DNA of 64,000 bases, taken from Bradyrhizobium elkanii WSM2783. Lineage in GTDB: Bacteria; Pseudomonadota; Alphaproteobacteria; Rhizobiales; Xanthobacteraceae. The position numbers and the translations under genes were made by a program. Below, piece after piece: positions 15,404 to 23,395 of the stretch. Each line of letters starts with the position of its first letter. Position 1 is the stretch's first letter. Under the pieces are notes generated by a model that searched no databases, was not told where the DNA came from, and saw only the letters and a list, made by a program, of their open reading frames with translations. The stretch spans positions 153,227 to 217,226 of the forward strand of contig NZ_AXAP01000003.1 of the NCBI RefSeq assembly GCF_000472865.1, given 5' to 3'.

Positions 15404-17317
15404 ATGCTGGATTTTCTCGAGCTGGAGGAGACCGTCGGCCGTGCGTGGCATCGCCTGGTCGGCGCGACCGCGTCCTATCCGGTTCACGCCGATCACGCGG
15501 TCGCACTCTCCGAGATGCAGGGACAGATCGCCGTCATGTTCCGCGCGCTCGGCGGCGAGGCGGGCGTCGCGCTCGCCGGCGCGGGCGCCCGCAAATCCGG
15601 GCACCGGCTCGCCTGGAGGCAGCGAATTGGCCTCGGTGACGAATCCCTTGCCCATCCCGGACGGGACGCGGCGACCGTGTTTCTGCCCGAGCGCATCGCT
15701 CTGTTTCCGGATCGCGACCTGAACGCGGCACTGTATCGTTGGCTCGCTGCCTGGTTTGCCACCGTGCCGCTGGCGCCGATAGACGAGACCGATCCGCTGC
15801 GGCGCGATCTCCTCATCCTACGTCGCGCCCGTGCCGCGGCCGCCATGATCGCCGCCCGTTTTCCGGGACTGGCCGGCTCCTACACACGACTTGCGGCGGC
15901 GGTGGCATCCGGTCGGCCGCAGCGGCCATTGCCTCGCGTGGAGCGCGAGGTCGAACAGATCGTGCTCGCGCTGCTGGGCGCCGCGGCGCCGCCACGAGGG
16001 GATCTGTGGTTTTCGCTGATCGGCGAGAACGCGCTGCCGGAACGGGCGCCGCCCGGATATCGTCCGGTGCTGCCATGCCCGTTGTGGGGCGATTGCTGGA
16101 CCCGCGACCTCGCCCAGATATCTCAGGATCAGGATGATGTCTCGCACGACGCCCAGGCGGATGCGCCGGACTCGCGAAAGCGCTTTGCGACCCGCGAGCG
16201 GGAGAACGGAGCCGACAAGAGGGATCCGTTCATCCTCAACCGCTTCGAGAAGATCCTGGCCATGGCGGAGATGGTGAACGTTGATCGCCCCTCCGACGAT
16301 ACCGAGGACGAGAACGCGCGCAAGGCGGCCGACGATCTGGAAGAACTATCGATCGGGCGGCGTAGCGGAAAACCTGCGACGAAGCTGAGGTTCGATCTCG
16401 ACCTGCCGCCGGAAGCGGTCGACCCCTCGCGGCTCGACGGCGAGCGGCTGTACCCGGAATGGGATTATCGCGGCCGCATCTATCTGCAGGACCACTGCCG
16501 CGTGTTGACGGCGCATGCGAGCCAGACCGGCGAAAGCTGGGCGGCCGACCAGGCCACGCGCCGCCGCATCCGCCAAGTGCGGCGCCAGTTCGATGCGCTG
16601 CGGCCTCGCCACGAGCTCGCGCGGGCACAGCCCGACGGGCACGATCTCGACATCGACGCGCTGGTCCGTGCGCGTTGCGATCTCCGCGCCGGCAGCGGCA
16701 CGCTCGATCGCGTTCACCTCGCGATGCGGCCGCAAGGTCACGATCTGGCGGTGACGCTGCTCGTCGACGTATCGCTCTCGACCGACGCCTGGGTCGATGG
16801 GTACCGCGTTCTGGACGTGGAGAAGGAGGCGTTGCTTGTCCTGGCTCACGGATTGTCGGCCTGCGGCGATCACCACAGCATCCTGACCTTCACCTCGCGC
16901 CGTCGCTCCTGGGTGCGGCTCGAGACGGTCAAAGCGTTCGGAGAGCCGATGAGTGCGCAGGTCGAGCGGCGCATCGGGGCACTCAAGCCCGGATACTACA
17001 CTCGCATCGGCGCGGCGGTGCGCCACGCCGCGTCGGAACTTGCGGCGCAGCCGCAGCGAAAGAAATTGCTGATCGTTCTCACCGACGGCAAGCCGAACGA
17101 CGTCGACCATTATGAGGGGCGCTTCGCTATCGAAGACACCCGCAAGGCCGTCCAGGAGGCGCGCCGGCTCGGCGCCGCAGTCTTCGGCGTTACGATCGAT
17201 GCGACCGCCCAGAGCTATTTTCCGACGCTGTTCGGGCGAAGCGGCTTTGCGATCGTCGGCAACATCCGACGCCTGCCAGCCGCCTTGCCGGCGCTCTACC
17301 GGCAGCTGACGCAATAA
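15404..17317 (+). CDS. norD: NorD, VWA-domain nitric oxide reductase activation protein
   Basis: 637 residues. The C-terminal third is a von Willebrand A domain with MIDAS motif LLVDVSLSTDAW (DxSxS) and the later LTDGKPNDVDHYEGRF, as in NorD/CbbO. The N-terminal part is helical and hydrophilic with an acidic linker around DRPSDDTEDENARKAADDLE. It works with the NorQ ATPase in maturation of nitric oxide reductase. Last gene of the nor operon; a repeat element with several stem-loops follows. Confidence 0.93.
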   Translation: MLDFLELEETVGRAWHRLVGATASYPVHADHAVALSEMQGQIAVMFRALGGEAGVALAGAGARKSGHRLAWRQRIGLGDESLAHPGRDAATVFLPERIALFPDRDLNAALYRWLAAWFATVPLAPIDETDPLRRDLLILRRARAAAAMIAARFPGLAGSYTRLAAAVASGRPQRPLPRVEREVEQIVLALLGAAAPPRGDLWFSLIGENALPERAPPGYRPVLPCPLWGDCWTRDLAQISQDQDDVSHDAQADAPDSRKRFATRERENGADKRDPFILNRFEKILAMAEMVNVDRPSDDTEDENARKAADDLEELSIGRRSGKPATKLRFDLDLPPEAVDPSRLDGERLYPEWDYRGRIYLQDHCRVLTAHASQTGESWAADQATRRRIRQVRRQFDALRPRHELARAQPDGHDLDIDALVRARCDLRAGSGTLDRVHLAMRPQGHDLAVTLLVDVSLSTDAWVDGYRVLDVEKEALLVLAHGLSACGDHHSILTFTSRRRSWVRLETVKAFGEPMSAQVERRIGALKPGYYTRIGAAVRHAASELAAQPQRKKLLIVLTDGKPNDVDHYEGRFAIEDTRKAVQEARRLGAAVFGVTIDATAQSYFPTLFGRSGFAIVGNIRRLPAALPALYRQLTQ

Positions 17318-17360
17318 CCGGAGCGTGATGATTTGTTCGAATCGGCGTGACCCAGTGCTT

Positions 17361-17492
17361 ACCTCTCCCCATCGGGGAGAGGTCGGATCGCATCGTGAGA
17401 TGCGATCCGGGTGAGGGGGATGAACTCCATCGAGGAACCGTAACCCCTCACCCGGCGCTGCGCCCTTCACCTCTCCCGTAGGGAGAGGTGAA
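17361..17492. repeat. Composite intergenic palindromic repeat (REP-like)
   Basis: Four nested stems occur in 132 bp: ACCTCTCCCC/GGGGAGAGGT (17361-17370 with 17374-17383), CGGATCGCATC/GATGCGATCCG (17384-17394 with 17399-17409), GGGTGAGGGG/CCCCTCACCC (17409-17418 with 17444-17453) and TTCACCTCTCCC/GGGAGAGGTGAA (17466-17477 with 17481-17492). It lies between the convergent norD and hemN genes. This type of CTCTCCC/GGGAGAGG element is widespread in Rhizobiales genomes. It may also end transcription from both sides. A shorter remnant is at 19013-19033. Confidence 0.8.
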
Positions 17493-17550
17493 GCACTTCC
17501 GACGTGGCGCCAACGCGACCTGATCTCAACACGCTCTTGCCTTGGCAATT

Positions 17551-18903
17551 CTAAACCGCGCGACTGTGTGTGGCCACAGATCGTGGAAGATGCGCGTCGA
17601 ATGCTGAGGCGACGCTGCGGACCAGGAATTCGGCGCCATCGTTGACCGCGAGGCGGTCACCGAACATCGTCACAGCGCCATCGGCGATGAGGCTCTCGAT
17701 CCGCGACCGATCGACGATAGCTGACTGTGGATCACGGCCGTGCAGCCGCGATACCTTGGGGAGGTCAACCGCAAGATCGCACATGATCCGCTCGATGATG
17801 TCGGCGCGGAAGCGGTCTTCCTCGGTGAAGGCGTAGCCCTTGACCGTGGCGAGCCGGTCCTCGACGATGCGCGCAAGATAGTCACGCGTCGGCACGGCGT
17901 TCTGCACGAAACCTTGCGGCATGCGGCCGATGGCGCTGGCGCCGAGGCCAATGAGGGTGTCGGCCGAATCGTCGGTGTAGCCCTGGAAATTCCGCCGCAA
18001 CCTGCCTTCGCGTCTCGCCACGGCAAGATTGTCGGTGGGAAGGGCGAAGTGATCGAGGCCGATGCGCATGTAGCCCGCATCGAGCAACGCCTGCGCGATC
18101 GTTTCGGACTGAAGATGCCGCTCGATGCTGTCAGGCAAGGACTCCTCAGCAATCTTGCGCTGGTGCTTCTTGAAGGAGGGAATGTGCGCGTAGCCGAACA
18201 CCGAGAAGCGATCCGGACGCAGCTCGACACATTTTGCAACCGTGTCCAGGCAGGAATCCACCGTCTGCAGCGGCAGGCCGTAGAGCAGGTCGAAGTTGAG
18301 CCTGCGAACACCGGCCCGGCGCAGCCGCTCGACGGACGCGGCGGTCTGCTCATGGCTCTGGTGCCGATTGATGGCGCGCTGCACGGCCGGATCGAAGCTT
18401 TGGACGCCAAGGCTTGCACGGTTGACGCCGCAATAGCCCAGCGCCTCCGCCATCGGCTCGGTCAGCGTGCGGGGATCGATCTCGACGGCGATCTCGGCTT
18501 CCGGCAGCACGAAGAACGAATAGCGCAAGGCACCGATGAGGTCCGCGAAGGTCTCCGGCGACATGATTGTCGGAGTGCCGCCGCCGAAGTGGATATGGGA
18601 GAGCGGCAGCCTTTGTCCAATCGTCTCGGCGACAAGGAGTGCCTCCGTGCGCAGGCCCGACGCGTAGATCGCAATCGGCTCGTCACGCTTGCTTACGGAT
18701 GTATGACATCCGCAGTACCAGCACATGGCTCGGCAGAACGGGACGTGGAGATAGAGTGACGCCGGCTGGCGAATGGGTATCGATTTGAGCCACTGCCGAT
18801 AATCGACTTCGCCGATCGCAGGTGAAAAATGCGGGGCCGTCGGATAGCTGGTGTAGCGCGGCAGCCGGTCCTGCCCGTAGGATTGCGCCAAGTCGGATCG
18901 CAT
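17551..18903 (-). CDS. hemN: Oxygen-independent coproporphyrinogen III oxidase (radical SAM)
   Basis: 450 residues. The radical-SAM iron-sulfur motif Cys57-x3-Cys61-x2-Cys64-x-Cys66 (FCRAMCWYCGCHT) is complete, followed by HFGGGTPT for SAM binding and GVQSFDPAVQ. The enzyme converts coproporphyrinogen III to protoporphyrinogen IX without oxygen, supplying heme for the nitric oxide reductase under microoxic or denitrifying growth. Length and the four-cysteine pattern match true HemN, not the shorter HemW. A TTG-N8-CAA box about 60 bp upstream (18957-18970) is consistent with FixK/FNR control. Confidence 0.95.
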   Translation of the reverse strand: MRSDLAQSYGQDRLPRYTSYPTAPHFSPAIGEVDYRQWLKSIPIRQPASLYLHVPFCRAMCWYCGCHTSVSKRDEPIAIYASGLRTEALLVAETIGQRLPLSHIHFGGGTPTIMSPETFADLIGALRYSFFVLPEAEIAVEIDPRTLTEPMAEALGYCGVNRASLGVQSFDPAVQRAINRHQSHEQTAASVERLRRAGVRRLNFDLLYGLPLQTVDSCLDTVAKCVELRPDRFSVFGYAHIPSFKKHQRKIAEESLPDSIERHLQSETIAQALLDAGYMRIGLDHFALPTDNLAVARREGRLRRNFQGYTDDSADTLIGLGASAIGRMPQGFVQNAVPTRDYLARIVEDRLATVKGYAFTEEDRFRADIIERIMCDLAVDLPKVSRLHGRDPQSAIVDRSRIESLIADGAVTMFGDRLAVNDGAEFLVRSVASAFDAHLPRSVATHSRAV

Positions 18904-18956
18904 CTGCCTTCCTCCTTCGTCTCCGCATGATCTATCGGACCCGTGGGGGAATGACT

Positions 18957-18970
18957 TTGTTCTAGCTCAA
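18957..18970. promoter_or_regulatory. FNR/FixK-type box upstream of hemN
   Basis: TTGTTCTAGCTCAA fits TTG-N8-CAA; its centre is about 60 bp before the hemN start on the minus strand. Confidence 0.6.
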
Positions 18971-19012
18971 TCGCATATCAGGTTGAGAGGTAGCCCCGGT
19001 AAGGCTGCGCTC

Positions 19013-19033
19013 CCTCTCCCGCAAGCGGAGAGG
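19013..19033. repeat. Remnant of the CTCTCCC/GGAGAGG palindromic repeat
   Basis: CCTCTCC ... GGAGAGG with a short CGCAAGC centre, flanked by GTGAAG as in the copy at 17466-17492. Lies between nirV and the hemN promoter. Confidence 0.55.
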
Positions 19034-19048
19034 TGAAGATTCGGCCGC

Positions 19049-19912
19049 TCAGGTTCGCGGCAGCAGCTTCGCCACATTCCGGGAGATCGCAGCAGTGACC
19101 GAGCTGGAAGGCTCGACGACCAGCCTGAAGCCGAGATTGGTCGGCGGAATGCCGACGGCGCATCCGCCGGACTTGGGATCACGGATGAAGTCGGTCATGT
19201 AGGCGCGGTGGGCTCCCTCCACGACGCGGACCCCACAATTCGTGTTGGTGATCCGCTCGCCTCTGTCGTCGAGCGAGGCGCGGACGAAGCAGCTATCCGT
19301 CCACTCCCAAACATTGCCGGCCACGTCGTCCAGTCCGTTGCTGTTCGTGCCGAACGTGCCGCCGGGCTGCGCGGCCTTTTCGGCGGGCTTGGAGCGGGCG
19401 GATTCGGCTTCATATCGGGCGATCCAGGCCTGCGCCGGATCCGCGGGGTCGACCAGCGGCAACGCTTCGTCGCGCGCCTTCTCGGCGGCCGCGAATGTCC
19501 ACTCCTCGTCGGTCGGCAGGCGATGGGTAACACCGGTCCTGCGCGACAGCCATGCGGCATAGGCCGAGGCGTCGTGCCAACTGACGCCGACGACGGGCAC
19601 GTCCAGGGAGCCGTTGGGGACCGACACCTTTGGACAGGCTCCGTCGTCGACGCAGCGCACGTACTCGGCGACCGTGACCTGCCGCTTCATGACGATGAGA
19701 TCAGCAGGCAGGCGGAGTTTGCGCAGGGGTCCTTCGACCGGTCTGTCATCCCGCGAGAAATCGCCGGCAGCCCGATAGCTGAAGGAAGCGGGAGAGAGGC
19801 GTACGGTTCCGTTGTCATCTTGCGGAGGCGCGGGCGAGAACACGGTCGCCAGGATCGGCGCGGTCAGCGCGCCGGCGAGCATGGCCGTCTTCATTTTCAT
19901 CAGGATGAGCAT
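19049..19912 (-). CDS. nirV: NirV, formylglycine-generating-enzyme-like protein linked to nirK
   Basis: 287 residues: an N-terminal membrane or signal segment (KMKTAMLAGALTAPILATVF) and an FGE-sulfatase/SUMF1 domain with VVGVSWHDASAYAAWLS, HRLPTDEEWTFAAA and the family signature GLDDVAGNVWEWTDSCF, ending NLGFRLV. Proteins of this kind are encoded next to nirK in several alphaproteobacterial denitrifiers and called NirV; their biochemical role is unsettled. GGAGG lies 7 bp before the ATG at 19912. It follows nirK in the same direction, separated by a stem-loop at 19934-19964. Confidence 0.88.
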   Translation of the reverse strand: MLILMKMKTAMLAGALTAPILATVFSPAPPQDDNGTVRLSPASFSYRAAGDFSRDDRPVEGPLRKLRLPADLIVMKRQVTVAEYVRCVDDGACPKVSVPNGSLDVPVVGVSWHDASAYAAWLSRRTGVTHRLPTDEEWTFAAAEKARDEALPLVDPADPAQAWIARYEAESARSKPAEKAAQPGGTFGTNSNGLDDVAGNVWEWTDSCFVRASLDDRGERITNTNCGVRVVEGAHRAYMTDFIRDPKSGGCAVGIPPTNLGFRLVVEPSSSVTAAISRNVAKLLPRT

Positions 19913-19933
19913 GATGTCGCCTCCGATTGGTGA

Positions 19934-19964
19934 AACGGCCCGCGGGTAGGGACCGCGGGCCGTT
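19934..19964 (-). other. Stem-loop between nirK and nirV
   Basis: AACGGCCCGCGG (19934-19945), a seven-base loop and CCGCGGGCCGTT (19953-19964) form a perfect 12-bp stem starting 14 bp after the nirK stop on the minus strand, followed by only three T. Probably a partial terminator or mRNA-stabilising element that favours nirK over nirV. Confidence 0.7.
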
Positions 19965-19977
19965 CCTTCAGCTCCAC

Positions 19978-21099
19978 CTACCGGCTTAGGGTTACCGGGT
20001 CGGCGGCGCCGAGCTTGTCGGCCGGGATCGGGCCGGGAGGAGAGACCTGCTTCATGAGGTCATCGCTCCATTTGCCTTCCACCTTGATGTGCGCGGCGGC
20101 TCCGAGTTCGAAGGCCTCGATCAAGTTGTGGTTGAGATAGGCGTACACGCCGGGCTGACGGAAGGTATACAGCGCGGCTGCCGCCGAACCGCCGCGCACC
20201 AGCCAGGTCTCGAGATCCTTCTCCGGCGGGTTGTTGAACTTGCCGGTCTCCCAGACATAGTCGCCGTGCCCGCCGATCAGGTGCGGACGAGTGTCGCGGT
20301 TGGCCTGCGAATGCACGATCATCACGGTTTCGCCGACCTTCGCGGTCAATGCATTCTTGCCGGTCAGCGCACCGACCCGCCCGTTGAAGACCACGTGCGT
20401 CGGGATCAGCTTGCGCATCACCTCCGTGGTATCAGCATAGGACTCGCCGACCGTGTCGTAGGTCTTGTACTTGCCGTTTGCGTCCTTCGGTATGTAGAGG
20501 TCGTTTTCGCCGATGTAGAAGATCTTGTCGTAGTGCAGCGGCTTGCCGTCACGGTCCTTCAATCCATCACGCGGCAGCACCATCACTGTGCCATGCATGC
20601 CGGAGACCACGTGCCATGGGACCATGCCCTCCGGAGCGCAGTGATAGACGAAGACGCCCGGACGGGTCGCCTTCCAGCGCAGTACCGCCTGTTCGCCCGG
20701 ATTGACCTTGGTCAGCGCGCCACCGCCCAACGCTCCGGTCGACGAGTGAAGGTCGATGTTGTGCGGCATGGAATTGGTTGCGGGATTGACCAGCGTCAGC
20801 TCCATGTAGTCGCCTTCGTGCACCACCATCATCGGGCCCGGCATCGAGCCATTGAAGGTCATCGCATGAAACTTGGTGCCGGCGTCGTCGACCACGACTT
20901 CCTTCTCCTGGACCGTAAGCTTGAACTCCACGATCTTCGGTCCGGCCTTGGTCGCCTGTTCGTGCGGATGCACGAAGGGCGGCGCGACCAGCTCGACTCG
21001 TTCGCGCGGCAGCTTGAGGTCGTCGGCAGCCAACGCCGGCGCACTTATCATCAGCGCCGCGATCGCGGCTCCCATCAGGGCGGTCCTTCTCGTCAGCAT
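19978..21099 (-). CDS. nirK: Copper-containing nitrite reductase NirK
   Basis: 373 residues, two cupredoxin domains, periplasmic, reduces nitrite to NO. All ligands are present: type 1 copper His113, Cys154, His163 and Met168 ([16 protein letters not shown]); type 2 copper His118, His153 and His324; catalytic Asp116 and His273. The numbering is offset by 18 from the Alcaligenes enzymes throughout. The leader [18 protein letters not shown] looks like a Tat-type signal (RR), cleaved near ALAADD. The ATG at 21099 is preferred over 21111 because GGAG lies 6 bp before it. A TTG-N8-CAA box lies about 75 bp upstream. Confidence 0.97.
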   Translation of the reverse strand: MLTRRTALMGAAIAALMISAPALAADDLKLPRERVELVAPPFVHPHEQATKAGPKIVEFKLTVQEKEVVVDDAGTKFHAMTFNGSMPGPMMVVHEGDYMELTLVNPATNSMPHNIDLHSSTGALGGGALTKVNPGEQAVLRWKATRPGVFVYHCAPEGMVPWHVVSGMHGTVMVLPRDGLKDRDGKPLHYDKIFYIGENDLYIPKDANGKYKTYDTVGESYADTTEVMRKLIPTHVVFNGRVGALTGKNALTAKVGETVMIVHSQANRDTRPHLIGGHGDYVWETGKFNNPPEKDLETWLVRGGSAAAALYTFRQPGVYAYLNHNLIEAFELGAAAHIKVEGKWSDDLMKQVSPPGPIPADKLGAADPVTLSR

Positions 21100-21168
21100 G
21101 ATGCACTCCATCGCTTCATTCGTCCTAATTCGATGCGTGCATCATGTGCGATCTGGTCGCCAAGCACG

Positions 21169-21182
21169 TTGCGCTGGAACAA
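21169..21182. promoter_or_regulatory. FNR/NnrR-type box upstream of nirK
   Basis: TTGCGCTGGAACAA fits TTG-N8-CAA; its centre is about 76 bp before the nirK start on the minus strand. Confidence 0.6.
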
Positions 21183-21223
21183 GGAGATGTCGATTTGTTC
21201 GACGAAGCGATCTGCTTGAGAAT

Positions 21224-21237
21224 TTGCGGATGATCAA
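21224..21237. promoter_or_regulatory. FixK-type box upstream of the DUF1858 gene
   Basis: TTGCGGATGATCAA matches TTG(A/C)-N6-(T/G)CAA, the FixK2 form of the site. It lies about 41 bp before the rightward DUF1858 start and about 130 bp from nirK, so it could serve either promoter of the divergent pair. Confidence 0.6.
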
Positions 21238-21271
21238 AGAGAACTGAGGGCTGACACGTTAAGGTAGCGAC

Positions 21272-21478
21272 ATGAAATCGAACGCAGTGCCTACCGCGGA
21301 TATGATGGTCGACGACGTGATGCGTCGATGGCCGCTCGCGATAGGTGTCTTTCTCGACTTCAGGATGCTCTGTGTCGGCTGTCCGATCGGCGCTTTCCAC
21401 TCGATCGAAGAAGCATGCGGCGAACACGGCGTAGACACCGACGTCTTCGTGTCGAAGCTTACGGCGAGAGCGGCTTAA
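21272..21478 (+). CDS. DUF1858 small protein (CxxC, hybrid-cluster-associated domain)
   Basis: 68 residues: VDDVMRRWPLAIGVFLDFRM, then a Cys-Val-Gly-Cys motif and FHSIEEACGEHGVD, the typical DUF1858/ScdA N-terminal layout. Proteins with this domain accompany nitrosative-stress and Fe-S repair functions. It diverges from nirK behind a good FixK-type box, and its 3' end overlaps the convergent nnrR gene by 4 bp. Likely a redox or NO-response helper; exact function unknown. Confidence 0.8.
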   Translation: MKSNAVPTADMMVDDVMRRWPLAIGVFLDFRMLCVGCPIGAFHSIEEACGEHGVDTDVFVSKLTARAA

Positions 21479-22197
21479 GGCGCGCGCTTGTTTGCCCGAA
21501 CGGCTTCTTCGCCTTCGGCGAGACTATGCAGCCGATGTGTGTCGCGCAGAACGATGCGCTGCCTGCCACCCTCGACCAGGCCCTGCTGCTCCCATGCGCT
21601 GAGAATCCGGCTGACCGTATGCAGCGTCGTTCCGGTCATCTCGGCGACGTCCTGCCGGCTGATCGGGAAGTCGATCTCGACACCGGCATCGACTTTCTTG
21701 CCAGCCTGTTTGGCGAGGCGCAGCAGCGCATGGGCGACGCGCTGCTCGACCTGCTCGCTCGACATCTCCATGACGCGTGCCTGCGTATCTTGAAGACGGC
21801 TCCCCACAGTCTGAAGCGCGGTGCTGGCGAGGCTTGGATATTTGACGATCAGCCGGTGCCAGGACGATGAGGGCCAGGCGAGCGCGATGCTGTCCACGGC
21901 GGCGACGGCCGTTGCCGGATAGTGCGTCAGGTTCATGGCCTGCGCGACGCCGAAGAGCTCGCCGGCCGAGACGTAGCGGGCCACGGACTGCTGCCCCTGC
22001 GATGTGGTCTTCTCGACGCGAAGATGTCCATGAAGCAAAACGAAGAAGCGATCCGCTTCCGCGCCCTGGTCGAACACCGCGGCTCCCTTCGAGTATCGAA
22101 TCGAGCGCGCCTCGCGCAGCAGTTCGTCCTGTTCGGTCGGCGTAAGCCCGGCGAACATCGGCAGGTTCGCGACCAGCGAGCGGTCGACTGCGGCCAT
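21475..22197 (-). CDS. nnrR: Crp/Fnr-family regulator, NnrR-type
   Basis: 240 residues: cyclic-nucleotide-binding-like domain (LFGVAQAMNLTHYPATAVAAV), dimer helix (VMEMSSEQVEQRVAHALLRL) and HTH ISRQDVAEMTGTTLHTVSRI near residues 178-197. There is no cysteine, so it is not an oxygen-sensing FNR with an Fe-S cluster; this suits the NnrR/DNR group that responds to NO, probably through heme. Its position between nirK and pseudoazurin, and the many TTG-N8-CAA sites around it, suggest that it controls the whole island. FixK-type activity is the main alternative. Confidence 0.87.
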   Translation of the reverse strand: MAAVDRSLVANLPMFAGLTPTEQDELLREARSIRYSKGAAVFDQGAEADRFFVLLHGHLRVEKTTSQGQQSVARYVSAGELFGVAQAMNLTHYPATAVAAVDSIALAWPSSSWHRLIVKYPSLASTALQTVGSRLQDTQARVMEMSSEQVEQRVAHALLRLAKQAGKKVDAGVEIDFPISRQDVAEMTGTTLHTVSRILSAWEQQGLVEGGRQRIVLRDTHRLHSLAEGEEAVRANKRAP

Positions 22198-22292
22198 GAA
22201 TATCCTCGTTCCAATATGCCGCGGGGACTATCCGCGGCCGATGCAAGCCTCAACGGCTCGTCAGGTTCTTAGCCCGGGATTCTACGACGAAG

Positions 22293-22306
22293 TTGAGCTG
22301 GCGCAA
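22293..22306. promoter_or_regulatory. FixK-type box upstream of pseudoazurin
   Basis: TTGAGCTGGCGCAA is a full match to TTGA-N6-GCAA. It lies about 80-90 bp before the pseudoazurin start and about 100 bp before nnrR on the other strand. Confidence 0.65.
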
Positions 22307-22385
22307 CCTGGGCGGGGCGAGGCGGGGATATCTGACACGCGGGAGCCCGGTGGAGTTCGGGCGCAAGTTTCAGGAAATGGAAAGC

Positions 22386-22841
22386 ATGAGACAAATTGTG
22401 ATATTGGCGGGCGCTGCGGCGGTTCTAATCCTGGCCGGAAGCGCCCAGGCGGCGGACGTGGAAGTCAAGCTCCTGAACAGGGGGGCCGAAGGTGTGATGG
22501 TATTCGAGCCGTCCTTCGTGAAGATCGCGCCCGGCGACACGGTGAAGTTTCTGTCCACCGACAAGGGCCACAACGCCGAGTCCATCAAGGGCATGCTTCC
22601 CGACGGCGCAACGCCCTTCGTCGGCAAGAACAGCGAAGATATCGCCGTCAAGTTCGACAAGGAGGGTGTCTACGGCGTGAAATGTCTGCCTCACTACGGC
22701 ATGGGCATGGTCGCCATGATCGTGGTCGGAACGCCCGGCAACGTCGATCAGGCCAAGGCGGTCCCACAGAGCGGCAAGGCAAAGCAGGTGTTTGCGACGC
22801 TCTTCGACAAACTCGAAGCCGGCAAGACCGCGTCCAAGTGA
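22386..22841 (+). CDS. Pseudoazurin, periplasmic blue copper electron donor
   Basis: 151 residues with a signal peptide (RQIVILAGAAAVLILAGSA, cleavage after AQA) and a cupredoxin domain. The copper ligands are His62 (GHNAES), Cys100, His103 and Met108 (KCLPHYGMGM), offset by 22 from Alcaligenes pseudoazurin. It should carry electrons from the bc1 complex to NirK and possibly NorC. The ATG at 22386 is chosen because AGGAA lies at a usable distance; the ATG at 22377 sits almost on that site. A strong stem-loop follows at 22874-22901. Confidence 0.93.
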   Translation: MRQIVILAGAAAVLILAGSAQAADVEVKLLNRGAEGVMVFEPSFVKIAPGDTVKFLSTDKGHNAESIKGMLPDGATPFVGKNSEDIAVKFDKEGVYGVKCLPHYGMGMVAMIVVGTPGNVDQAKAVPQSGKAKQVFATLFDKLEAGKTASK

Positions 22842-22873
22842 CGGTTGATCGGCCCCAGCTTCGCTTCTGAGCC

Positions 22874-22901
22874 GGATGGACGAGTACCGCCTCGTCCATC
22901 C
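22874..22901 (+). terminator. Stem-loop after pseudoazurin
   Basis: GGATGGACGAG (22874-22884), loop TACCGC and CTCGTCCATCC (22891-22901) form a perfect 11-bp stem 32 bp after the stop. No T tract follows, so termination may be inefficient or factor-dependent. The next rightward gene is about 490 bp away. Confidence 0.6.
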
Positions 22902-23040
22902 AAACGTCGTAACAGACGCCGGACTCGCCGGCACGAGAAACGCAGCGCCAGAAACCCGTCCGTGCGTGCACGGTCGGGTTCAAGATCGCAATCCTCATTG
23001 CGAAAGGCCTCAGGCGCATTGATATAGCGCAAAGCCGGAC

Positions 23041-23217
23041 CTACTGACGCACCTTCTCTTCGACCGGACAGCAGGCAGCCTTGCTTTCGGGGAAAATCAG
23101 GATCGACGTTCGGTCCTCGAGCTTCCGTAGAATATCGTCGGTGATGGCCTCGAAAAGTTTGCGTTCGATCACGCGATCTCTTCGGCTGCGTCGTCGCAAT
23201 CTTTCGAAAATCCGCAT
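23041..23217 (-). CDS. Small basic protein of unknown function
   Basis: 58 residues: MRIFERLRRRSRRDRVIERK, then a helical segment LFEAITDDILRKLEDRT and the tail ESKAACCPVEEKV with a Cys-Cys pair. The ATG at 23217 has GGAGGA just upstream, better than the upstream in-frame start at 23244. It is divergent from the membrane-protein operon, with the FNR-type box 23272-23285 about 60 bp before its start, so it is probably part of the denitrification regulon. No family recognised. Confidence 0.6.
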   Translation of the reverse strand: MRIFERLRRRSRRDRVIERKLFEAITDDILRKLEDRTSILIFPESKAACCPVEEKVRQ

Positions 23218-23271
23218 CGCGTCCTCCGTTGATGACGCATCCAATATTGCAGATCAGGGGCGTTGCGATCT

Positions 23272-23285
23272 TTGTCGGGGATCAA
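23272..23285. promoter_or_regulatory. FNR/NnrR-type box (distal) before the 23.4-25.6 kb operon
   Basis: TTGTCGGGGATCAA fits TTG-N8-CAA. It lies between the small leftward gene and the rightward membrane-protein operon, about 60 bp from the former. Confidence 0.6.
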
Positions 23286-23310
23286 ACACCTACGTGAAGG
23301 ACACTGCAAT

Positions 23311-23324
23311 TTGTGCTCCGACAA
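23311..23324. promoter_or_regulatory. FNR/NnrR-type box (proximal) before the 23.4-25.6 kb operon
   Basis: TTGTGCTCCGACAA fits TTG-N8-CAA, centred 39 bp from the distal box and about 78 bp before the rightward start at 23396. Confidence 0.55.
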
Positions 23325-23395
23325 AGAGCCTGTGATCGCGGCGACCTACGGTTACCGCCATCAAGCGACGATGCAGAGAAGTTTCCGAGATCACG

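Noticed and set aside
23272..23285. Reading the repeated TTTGTC...GACAAA blocks as insertion-sequence ends
   Set aside because: They fit the TTG-N8-CAA regulator pattern at promoter distance, no transposase frame is near, and no target duplication is visible.
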